Below, piece after piece: positions 8,303 through 13,336 of a DNA stretch of 17,740 bases (the stretch's first letter is position 1; every line of letters starts with the position of its first letter). The notes below the pieces were generated by a model. It saw only the letters and a program-made list of their open reading frames with translations, was not told the origin of the DNA and searched no databases. The translations under genes were made by a program, and so were the position numbers. Origin of the DNA: Acidobacteriota bacterium (GTDB taxonomy: Bacteria > Acidobacteriota > Blastocatellia > Pyrinomonadales > Pyrinomonadaceae); the NCBI GenBank assembly GCA_023415725.1, contig JAEZJR010000201.1, forward strand, positions 1-17,740, given 5' to 3'.

Positions 8303-8422
8303 GGATCAATCTGAGTTCAATTTATTCAGAAACAAGCAGAACGATTTTGGGCGGGTTTTAGGCCCGAGGTCCAATCAGATGATCAACTTATTCAAACTTA
8401 TTAAGAAAGTCGGGCGGGGTTT

Positions 8423-8439
8423 TGTCTCGTTTTGATACA
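8423..8439. promoter_or_regulatory. Imperfect inverted repeat TGTCTC-N5-GATACA at the regulator start
   Basis: Six-base arms with one mismatch, and the same N5 spacing as the perfect repeat at 10399-10415. It lies immediately before the ATG at 8446, downstream of the predicted sigma-54 start site, where bound protein would block the promoter-proximal transcript. Confidence 0.4.
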
Positions 8440-8445
8440 ATCGAT

Positions 8446-10053
8446 ATGTCTACAAATTCAAGGACGGAGAACGCAAACGTGCCGAACAAAGCTCTGGTTA
8501 TCGACGATGACCCGATAACACTGGACCTATTTCAATTTCAGCTGAACTCACAAGGTTTTGATGTCGCTACAGCTGCGAGCGGCTCCAAGGGGTTGGAGTT
8601 GATTCGAGAGCACGACTTCGACGTGGTTCTGACGGATCTCAACCTGCCCGACATCAACGGCATCGAGATGGTTCGGAGATCAAGGGAGATCCGGCCGAAC
8701 ACCGAGGTCATTGTGGTGACCGGTGACGATTCCACGGAACGCGCTGTCGAGGCGATTCGCGAGCGGGCGTTCGATTACATCGTGAAACCGGTTGATTTCG
8801 ACAAACTCTTCACGGTGGTTCGCAACGCTTTCGAAAGAAAACGGCAGACGCTCATAAACGAAAGGCAGGCCGAAGAGATCCGCTTACTTCGCAACCGCCT
8901 TTCTAGCAAAACCTCATTTGAAGGGATCATCGGCGGTGCCCGTTCGATGCAGAACATTTACGAGATCATCGAAAATGTCGCGGAGTCGGATGCCAACATT
9001 CTTATCCTGGGTGAGTCCGGGACGGGTAAAGAGGTGATCGCCAACGCGATCCACTACAAGAGCCATCGTTCGCAGAGCCCGTTCGTGAAGGTGAACTGTT
9101 CTGCCCTACCGAAGGACCTGATCGAATCGCAGTTGTTCGGTCACGTAAAGGGCTCGTTCACGGGCGCGAACGCAGATAAGACGGGGTTCATCGGCCAGGC
9201 GAACAGCGGCAGCCTGCTTCTGGACGAGATCGGTGAAATGCCGATCGATCTCCAGCCGAAACTTCTCCGTGTGCTTCAGGAGAAGGTCTTCTACCGGGTC
9301 GGCAGTGACAAACCGCAGGAAGCGGACTTTAGGCTCATAAGTGCAACTAACCGCGATCCGTTCGAAGCTATTAAGGATGGAACGCTTCGAGAAGACCTCT
9401 ATTACCGCATCAACACGATCGAAATAAAAATCCCGCCCCTTCGGGACCGGATGGAAGACGTGCCAATGCTGGCGGAACATTTTCTGAAGATGTACACCGA
9501 CAAATACTCGCGAGAAGATCAGGAGTTTGCTCAGTCGGCCTACGACCAGATGTTGAATTACACCTGGCGAGGGAATGTGCGCGAGCTTCAGCACGCGATC
9601 GAACGCGCGGTACTTCTGAGCAAAGGAAGTAAGATCGAACATTTAGATATTCCAAGCTCCGCGCCCGCCTCCGCGGCCTTCAGCGCTGCCGCCATGACCG
9701 CGGTGCCGGCCCCTTCGCCATCGACCCAGCATGCAGGTGAGCCCGAGTCCGGTAACACGAACGGCTCGGTAAGTTATATTCCGTCTGTCGCCCCTTATAC
9801 TGCTGAACTGTCTGGATCATTGTCCGGAGAAGATATGTTCAAGGAGATCGGAAAGCTCATCGTTGACAAGCTGCCCGAACCAAGCGACGGCGAACAGCAG
9901 AAGGATGTTTTTGATGGTTTGGAAAGCGGGGTTGTGCTTGCAGCATTGAAACGGACCAATGGGAATAAGCAGGCAGCAGCAAATCTGCTCGGCTTATACC
10001 GGCCGCGACTATACGGGATGATAAAGAGACATAAACTGGAAGATCAGATCTGA
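8446..10053 (+). CDS. NtrC-family sigma-54-dependent response regulator
   Basis: A 535-residue activator. The receiver domain (about 14-130) has the acidic pocket D20-D22, phospho-acceptor D64 in VLTDLNLP, and K114. The central AAA+ domain (about 160-395) has Walker A GESGTGKE (189-196), GSFTGA (236-241; the sigma-54-contact loop with Ser at the second position, a common variant of GAFTGA) and Walker B LLLDEIGEMP (257-266). An unusually long Ala/Pro/Ser linker (about 403-465) leads to a Fis-type helix-turn-helix (about 495-531, NKQAAANLLGLYRPRLYGMI). Phosphorylated forms of such proteins hexamerise and open sigma-54 promoters. The start is uncertain: TTG at 8422 or GTG near 8479 are alternatives, and none has a clear Shine-Dalgarno. 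It is divergent from the hybrid kinase and followed by a strong terminator. Confidence 0.93.
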   Translation: MSTNSRTENANVPNKALVIDDDPITLDLFQFQLNSQGFDVATAASGSKGLELIREHDFDVVLTDLNLPDINGIEMVRRSREIRPNTEVIVVTGDDSTERAVEAIRERAFDYIVKPVDFDKLFTVVRNAFERKRQTLINERQAEEIRLLRNRLSSKTSFEGIIGGARSMQNIYEIIENVAESDANILILGESGTGKEVIANAIHYKSHRSQSPFVKVNCSALPKDLIESQLFGHVKGSFTGANADKTGFIGQANSGSLLLDEIGEMPIDLQPKLLRVLQEKVFYRVGSDKPQEADFRLISATNRDPFEAIKDGTLREDLYYRINTIEIKIPPLRDRMEDVPMLAEHFLKMYTDKYSREDQEFAQSAYDQMLNYTWRGNVRELQHAIERAVLLSKGSKIEHLDIPSSAPASAAFSAAAMTAVPAPSPSTQHAGEPESGNTNGSVSYIPSVAPYTAELSGSLSGEDMFKEIGKLIVDKLPEPSDGEQQKDVFDGLESGVVLAALKRTNGNKQAAANLLGLYRPRLYGMIKRHKLEDQI

Positions 10054-10078
10054 AAAGATCAATCCCTAAGAAAAAGAA

Positions 10079-10112
10079 CCGCCGGGCCAATATTGGCCCG
10101 GCGGGTGTTTTT
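10079..10112. terminator. Strong bidirectional terminator built on a 26-bp perfect palindrome
   Basis: Positions 10079-10104 are a perfect 26-bp palindrome (arms starting CCGCCGGGCC, AATATT in the middle). Plus-strand GTGTTTTTG follows it, and TTCTTTTTCT follows the stem on the minus strand. It separates the regulator gene from the convergent small membrane-protein gene and can serve both. Confidence 0.9.
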
Positions 10113-10121
10113 GTAACCCGG

Positions 10122-10283
10122 TCACCGAGTAGCAGCCGGTACTTTCACGTCAACATCGATCTCCTGTTTCGTTTTTCCGCTAAGTATACCGCTGTAATAA
10201 ACCGCTCCGGCCAATATGGCCACAATAATTATCAAAGTTACGGCCCACACTAGATTGCTGCCAGTGCTGTTTTCGTCAGACAT
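10122..10283 (-). CDS. 53-residue single-span membrane protein, paralogue of 13146-13301
   Basis: Translating the minus strand from the ATG at 10283 gives 53 residues: a short polar N-terminus (MSDENSTGS), one strongly hydrophobic helix (about 10-32, LVWAVTLIIIVAILAGAVYY), then a charged tail (SGKTKQEIDVDVKVPAATR). GGGAGGA is placed correctly before the start. The 51-residue product of 13146-13301 has the same plan: STGS, then VWA followed by LIIIVAI, then K-x-EIDV near the end. That conservation between two loci argues strongly that both are real genes. Topology is probably N-out or N-in with a short C-terminal tail; function is unknown. A good sigma-54-type promoter lies about 50 bases upstream. 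Confidence 0.82.
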   Translation of the reverse strand: MSDENSTGSNLVWAVTLIIIVAILAGAVYYSGILSGKTKQEIDVDVKVPAATR

Positions 10284-10333
10284 TATTCGATCCTCCCAAA
10301 GTTCGTGATTGTGTTACTTCACTAAATTCTTTA

Positions 10334-10348
10334 GCAAACGGAATGCCA
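10334..10348 (-). promoter_or_regulatory. Sigma-54 (-24/-12) promoter candidate for the 53-residue membrane protein
   Basis: On the minus strand TGGCATTCCGTTTGC matches TGGCAC-N5-TTGC with only the last base of the -24 block different, and correct GG-N10-GC spacing. The predicted start near 10322 gives a leader of about 40 bases that contains the Shine-Dalgarno. Confidence 0.65.
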
Positions 10349-10398
10349 ATAAATATTCCAAATTTTATTTGTTTCGACACCCAAAAGTTGCCTGGTCG

Positions 10399-10415
10399 TG
10401 TATCAAGTGGATACA
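10399..10415. promoter_or_regulatory. Inverted repeat TGTATC-N5-GATACA between divergent sigma-54 promoters
   Basis: Perfect 6-base arms. It is about 50-65 bases upstream of the minus-strand -24 element and 75-90 bases upstream of the plus-strand one, a plausible position for a shared activator site. A one-mismatch copy is at 8423-8439. Confidence 0.5.
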
Positions 10416-10489
10416 GTCTGCTGAGATCGAATTGGGCGTAACCACCTAATTTCAATAGCTTTAATGCATTTATCCATCCTGAGTAGATT

Positions 10490-10505
10490 TGGCTTATGAT
10501 TTGCA
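10490..10505 (+). promoter_or_regulatory. Sigma-54 (-24/-12) promoter candidate for the 10553-11276 operon
   Basis: TGGCTTATGATTTGCA has TGGC and TTGCA with exact GG-N10-GC spacing; two bases of the -24 block differ from consensus. The predicted start near 10516 gives a leader of about 37 bases including the AGGAGGG ribosome site. Confidence 0.62.
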
Positions 10506-10552
10506 TTCGCTTTAATAGACGTACTACCGAAAGTTCGAACCAGGAGGGTGAA

Positions 10553-10774
10553 ATGGCTGAAGTGAAGGACAGGCTCACTCCGAACGAGATCGCGGACCAA
10601 GCGAGCAAGCCGGATTACGAGCAAATACATCGACAAACGCGGCGGGGTGACGAAACCAAAGGCGATCCGGACCGGCGTGACGTCGCCGGGGCGGTCGACC
10701 ACGAAGACACCCCGCACGGATGGGAAGAGCGGAAGCATCAGGTCGAGGAGGAGGCAGAGGAAAATGACCGATAA
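10553..10774 (+). CDS. Small hydrophilic, highly charged protein of unknown function
   Basis: A 73-residue protein dense in Asp, Glu, Arg and Lys (for example HQVEEEAEENDR at the C-terminus) without any hydrophobic helix, so likely disordered or hydrophilin-like. The ATG at 10553 is preferred to the in-frame ATG at 10496 because AGGAGGG lies just before it. It overlaps the following YggT-family gene by 11 bases, so the two are co-translated. I recognise no family. Expression from the sigma-54-type promoter at 10490 and the neighbourhood of envelope/stress genes suggest a stress role, but this is inference. Confidence 0.75.
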   Translation: MAEVKDRLTPNEIADQASKPDYEQIHRQTRRGDETKGDPDRRDVAGAVDHEDTPHGWEERKHQVEEEAEENDR

Positions 10775-11276
10775 CAAATTGGAAGTCGATGAGTTACAAC
10801 GGGCCGCGAACTACGAAGCGGTAAAAGGGCATGTCGAGTCTCGTGTAAATGCCGATATCGTGGCGGACGCTGCTGTTCGCCGAAAGAATGAGGATGTTGA
10901 CGGACTTGCGGACCGAATGCGAGAGCGTGCGGTTGCGGACGTTGTCGAAACGGAGCAGGATGTCGAACGGGGAAGGGTAGTGGCCAGAATTTCCCAGGTC
11001 GTCGATTACATTTTCATGCTTGTCTACAGTCTGCTGGCGATAAGGCTGTTATTAGAGTTGTTCGCAGCTCGGGAATCGGCAGGGTTCTTCCAATTCATTA
11101 AGTCCGTCACCGATCCGTTCTACAGCCCGTTCCGGGGATTGGTGCCGAGTCCCAGCACTCCTGAAGGTTTTACGCTCGCTTTGCCGATCATAATCGCGAT
11201 CGTCGTTTACATGCTTCTACATTTGGCGATCAATAGTTTTCTGAGGATCCTGGCTCACCGGAAGGTCGCGGTATAA
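10764..11276 (+). CDS. YggT family integral membrane protein with N-terminal cytoplasmic extension
   Basis: A 170-residue protein. Residues 1-75 are charged and helical (MTDNKLEVDELQRAANYEAV onward) and soluble. Residues 77-168 form a YggT-like unit of two membrane helices (about 80-100 and 138-160) joined by the family landmark SVTDPFYSPFRGLVPSP (114-130), which matches the usual TDP-F--PFR--P pattern. YggT proteins are inner-membrane proteins linked to osmotic or envelope functions; their exact role is unclear. The ATG at 10764 has GAGGAGG followed by AGAGGAA upstream and overlaps the preceding gene by 11 bases. The N-terminal extension is longer than in plain YggT. Confidence 0.83.
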   Translation: MTDNKLEVDELQRAANYEAVKGHVESRVNADIVADAAVRRKNEDVDGLADRMRERAVADVVETEQDVERGRVVARISQVVDYIFMLVYSLLAIRLLLELFAARESAGFFQFIKSVTDPFYSPFRGLVPSPSTPEGFTLALPIIIAIVVYMLLHLAINSFLRILAHRKVAV

Positions 11277-11381
11277 GGAGAACCATCGCCGAATATTTTT
11301 GTTGAGTATAAGGCCTTTATGTAGTAGTAATAAGGTTATCCAAGCAGAACTAAACAGTATCTGACCAATATAGGAGAAACT

Positions 11382-11660
11382 ATGTTCAGTCTGATCGGGC
11401 AACTCATTGTGGGATTGATCGTTGGCGTTCTAGCTCGGCTCATTCTACCGGGGCGCGAAGCTTTTCCGCCTGGTGCATTGGGATGGTTATTGACCGCGCT
11501 GCTCGGTATCGCGGGTGCATTCCTTGGTACCTTGATTGGGGGAACGCTCTGGGGCGGGGAAAATTATGCCGCCGGCTGGATCATGTCGATCATCGGGGCG
11601 ATATTGCTCCTTCTGATCGTCAGGATGATATTCGGACGCAGCACAACCAGCACCGTTTGA
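11382..11660 (+). CDS. GlsB/YeaQ/YmgE family stress response membrane protein
   Basis: A 92-residue, very hydrophobic and Gly-rich protein with three membrane helices (about 4-22, 32-54 and 64-84), the standard transglycosylase-associated (PF04226) layout: an N-terminal GLIVGVLARLILPG, then LGIAGAFLGTLIGG, then a last helix ending in IFGRST. Family members are small general-stress membrane proteins of uncertain mechanism. TAGGAGAAACT supplies the ribosome site. It lies 105 bases after the YggT-family gene in the same direction and could be read from the same promoter or from its own; I saw no sigma-54 match in the gap, only a weak relative of the TGTATC repeat at 11356-11372. Confidence 0.9.
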   Translation: MFSLIGQLIVGLIVGVLARLILPGREAFPPGALGWLLTALLGIAGAFLGTLIGGTLWGGENYAAGWIMSIIGAILLLLIVRMIFGRSTTSTV

Positions 11661-11675
11661 TCGTCGCTGGTTTTC

Positions 11676-11707
11676 GGGACGGTTTCCGGCGGTTCGGGAG
11701 CCGTCCC
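11676..11707. other. Hairpin without T-tract after the GlsB-family gene
   Basis: GGGACGG (11676-11682) can pair with CCGTCCC (11701-11707) across an 18-base loop. There is no run of T on either strand, so it is a possible RNA-end structure between convergent genes, not a clear terminator. Confidence 0.35.
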
Positions 11708-11723
11708 ACATGAGCAGCAGCTA

Positions 11724-12155
11724 TCAATTCTGCTCAGGCGGAAGTTCCATCCGGATCAAGCCGTCGAACTGCACGTGGTACGCGACTCCTTTGACGGGCG
11801 TCGCCATCTCTTCGTCTGACTCGCCCTCGGAGTTTGCAATTCCAACACTTGCGAAATAGCAGGACGCTCCTTTTCCTTTTGCCTCTCTTACCAATTGGTT
11901 GAACGACTCCTGCCCTTCCTCAAAGCGCCCTCGTTTGGGGTGGATGTCGGTTCGGATCACGAAATGGGCCAATTCGCCATCCTTTTCCGCAACGATCTGC
12001 GGTTCGCTGGCCAGATCTGCGTCAACGTCAGCCGAGTGGATCCTCCACCCGTCTTTTTCCAATTGCTTATAAACGATCTCCACCCCGAATGCGTGAATAT
12101 CGTTTTTCGTCATTAATTCGCGTTCGTGCATTCGAGAATTATCGTATCGACTCAT
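11724..12155 (-). CDS. Conserved-looking cytoplasmic protein of unknown function
   Basis: A 143-residue soluble protein. The order GVEIVYKQLEKDGW (about 24-37), SEPQIVAEKDGELAHFVIRT (about 50-69) and GKGASCYFASVGIAN (about 93-107) is alpha-beta-beta-beta-alpha-beta-like. It vaguely recalls the restriction-endonuclease-like fold (an early Glu on a helix, a later Pro-x-(V/I) strand, a further strand), but I cannot place a convincing D-(D/E)xK active site, so no nuclease function is claimed. The ATG at 12155 gives the longest form; a second Met at about 12113 (MTKNDIHAFG) is an equally good start because neither has a clear Shine-Dalgarno. It is convergent with the GlsB-family gene and divergent from the exported protein at 12233. 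Confidence 0.75.
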   Translation of the reverse strand: MSRYDNSRMHERELMTKNDIHAFGVEIVYKQLEKDGWRIHSADVDADLASEPQIVAEKDGELAHFVIRTDIHPKRGRFEEGQESFNQLVREAKGKGASCYFASVGIANSEGESDEEMATPVKGVAYHVQFDGLIRMELPPEQN

Positions 12156-12232
12156 ACTTAAATATCAAAACTGCATGACTAAGGTGAGAGTAGGAAGGGT
12201 AAAAAGTAGAGCATTCAAGGAGGTTGAAATTG

Positions 12233-12826
12233 ATGAGGAAAATACGAATCAAGGGAATCGTTGCCGCTTTCGTTGTCGCGATCGCGATGACCTCGGCGTG
12301 GGCCCAGGGCGGTCGTGAGACCTATACGGGGACAATAATCAGTTACGGTTCCGGAAGGAATATAAGAACTTCCACTAACACCTTTACGCTGATCATCAAC
12401 GGAGAGACGCCCGACAGCGAAATCAACCGTCTGGTCGGAATACTTCAGGAAGGCGGACAAGATCGTCTTCAGGAAGCCATCCACAATAGCGACCTTGGCA
12501 ACTTTTCGGTTGGCGGGCGTGTAGGGAGGACCTTGAACGCGGTCACCATCGATCAGGTGGATGGGCGAAAGCGGATCCGAGCTTTGTTCGAGCGGTGGAT
12601 CCAATTTGGCGAACTCCGATGGGGAGCCAGATCTGTCGACTATCCGTTTGGTTATCTTGAATTATTTATCGATCCAAAGACCGGAAAGGGGGAAGGGAGC
12701 TTGATCGAAGCGGCGCAGATCCGCTGGAAGCGAAATAAAGATACGAATAATTACGTGGTCGAAATTGAAAATTTTGCCACTTTCCCGGCTAAATTGATGG
12801 GAGTGGCTCAGCGGGGCGGACGCTGA
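12233..12826 (+). CDS. Exported protein of unknown function
   Basis: A 197-residue protein with a classical signal peptide: MRKIRIKG, a hydrophobic core VAAFVVAIAMTSA, and a likely cleavage after AWA before QGGRE (about residue 24). The mature part has no membrane helix or recognised enzyme motif. It carries landmarks such as YTGTIISYGSG, FSVGGRVGRTLNAV, LFERWIQFGE, YLELFIDPKTGKGEG and IENFATFPAKLMGV, a combination I associate with uncharacterised Acidobacterial secreted proteins; that association is from memory, not a search. The in-frame TTG at 12224 lies directly on the AAGGAGG ribosome site, so the ATG at 12233 is the proper start. A strong hairpin terminator follows at 12888. Confidence 0.83.
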   Translation: MRKIRIKGIVAAFVVAIAMTSAWAQGGRETYTGTIISYGSGRNIRTSTNTFTLIINGETPDSEINRLVGILQEGGQDRLQEAIHNSDLGNFSVGGRVGRTLNAVTIDQVDGRKRIRALFERWIQFGELRWGARSVDYPFGYLELFIDPKTGKGEGSLIEAAQIRWKRNKDTNNYVVEIENFATFPAKLMGVAQRGGR

Positions 12827-12887
12827 TCAGATTTCGTAAATTGAAGGGAACGGCACATTTAAGGCCTTGTCCGGTCCGATCTAAAGT

Positions 12888-12923
12888 GAAGGGTCAACCT
12901 GGCGGTTGACCCTTCCATTTTCT
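12888..12923. terminator. Hairpin terminator between convergent transcripts
   Basis: A perfect 12-bp stem (GAAGGGTCAACC, loop TGGC, GGTTGACCCTTC; 12888-12915) is followed by CATTTTCTC on the plus strand and by ACTTTAG on the minus strand. It should end the exported-protein transcript (plus) and may end the metallothionein operon (minus). Confidence 0.85.
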
Positions 12924-12973
12924 CGAGACCCGTGTTCCTGCACGTGTTTCGAGAGGTTTACACTGTTGTGACG

Positions 12974-13123
12974 CTATGTGCCACAGCCGGGATGGCCGCA
13001 ATCACACATGATCTCGGTCATGTCCTGACCGGCTGCGTCGCGGCAGTGGTCGCTGCAATACTCCGCATCGCCGCTGACGCTGCATCTGCACATCTCGTGT
13101 CCGCATTTCCCTTCGTCTGCCAT
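12974..13123 (-). CDS. Bacterial metallothionein-like Cys-rich protein
   Basis: Minus-strand translation from the ATG at 13123 gives a 49-residue protein with eight Cys (residues 7, 12, 14, 23, 27, 40, 42 and 47) and three His in metal-binding positions (9, 26 and 44). The blocks CGHEMCRC, EYCSDHC and CDCGHPGC match the architecture of prokaryotic metallothioneins (SmtA/PF02069-like), in which Cys and His bind a zinc cluster and the YCS--C part forms a zinc-finger-like fold. It should bind Zn2+ or related thiophilic metals in the cytoplasm. AAGGAG precedes the start. It begins 22 bases after the stop of the small membrane-protein gene, so it is the last gene of the hemerythrin operon. The open frame on the opposite strand here is a shadow. 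Confidence 0.87.
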   Translation of the reverse strand: MADEGKCGHEMCRCSVSGDAEYCSDHCRDAAGQDMTEIMCDCGHPGCGT

Positions 13124-13145
13124 TTTTTGATTCTCCTTGTTCTAT

Positions 13146-13301
13146 TTACCTTCCGGGTGCGCTGATCTCGACGTCGATCTCCTTCTTTTGACTGCCCATG
13201 AATCCGCCGCCATAGAAGATCACCGCCGCTACGATCGCGACGATAATGATCAACGCGATCGCCCAAACCACACTGCTGCCCGTGCTTTCTCCTTCTGCCA
13301 T
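13146..13301 (-). CDS. 51-residue single-span membrane protein, paralogue of 10122-10283
   Basis: Minus-strand translation from the ATG at 13301: polar start MAEGESTGSS, one hydrophobic helix (about 11-30, VVWAIALIIIVAIVAAVIFY), a Gly-rich turn GGGFMGS, then a charged tail QKKEIDVEISAPGR. The product of 10122-10283 shares STGS-x-x-VWA, LIIIVAI and K-x-EIDV in the same order. GGAGG lies about 11 bases before the ATG. It sits 35 bases after the hemerythrin gene and 22 bases before the metallothionein, in one operon. Function unknown; a small membrane peptide that partners or senses envelope stress is conceivable, but nothing here proves it. Confidence 0.83.
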   Translation of the reverse strand: MAEGESTGSSVVWAIALIIIVAIVAAVIFYGGGFMGSQKKEIDVEISAPGR

Positions 13302-13336
13302 TTAGTTGTTTCCTCCGTTGTTTATTATTTTTCGCT

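Larger units (their letters stand above)
8098..8393 (+). repeat. Three copies of TCAAYTTATTC
   Basis: TCAACTTATTC occurs at 8098-8108 and 8383-8393, and TCAATTTATTC at 8317-8327, all on the plus strand within 300 bases. A shorter ACTTATT follows the last copy at about 8396. They flank the sigma-54-type promoter and could be binding sites; AT-richness makes chance recurrence possible. Confidence 0.5.
7919..8445. other. AT-rich divergent intergenic region between kinase and NtrC-type regulator
   Basis: About 0.5 kb with visibly lower GC than its flanks and no convincing gene; the open frame at 8208-8435 lacks a ribosome site and family likeness. It holds repeated TCAAYTTATTC elements, TTACGG/CCGTAA elements, a sigma-54-type promoter, two GGGCGGG(G)TTTT elements (8349-8359, 8412-8423) and an inverted repeat at the regulator start. 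I could not identify a clear promoter for the kinase. Confidence 0.7.

Noticed and set aside
8208..8435. 75-codon open frame in the kinase/regulator intergenic region
   Set aside because: No ribosome site, AT-driven composition, no recognisable domain, and it overlaps the sigma-54-type promoter and repeats.
8436..8441. TACAAT as a -10 box for a leaderless regulator transcript
   Set aside because: No matching -35 element at the usual distance, and it coincides with the arm of the inverted repeat.
12932..13165. 77-codon open frame on the plus strand
   Set aside because: Covers the metallothionein gene on the other strand; no ribosome site and no family likeness, whereas the minus frame has a Cys pattern and Shine-Dalgarno.
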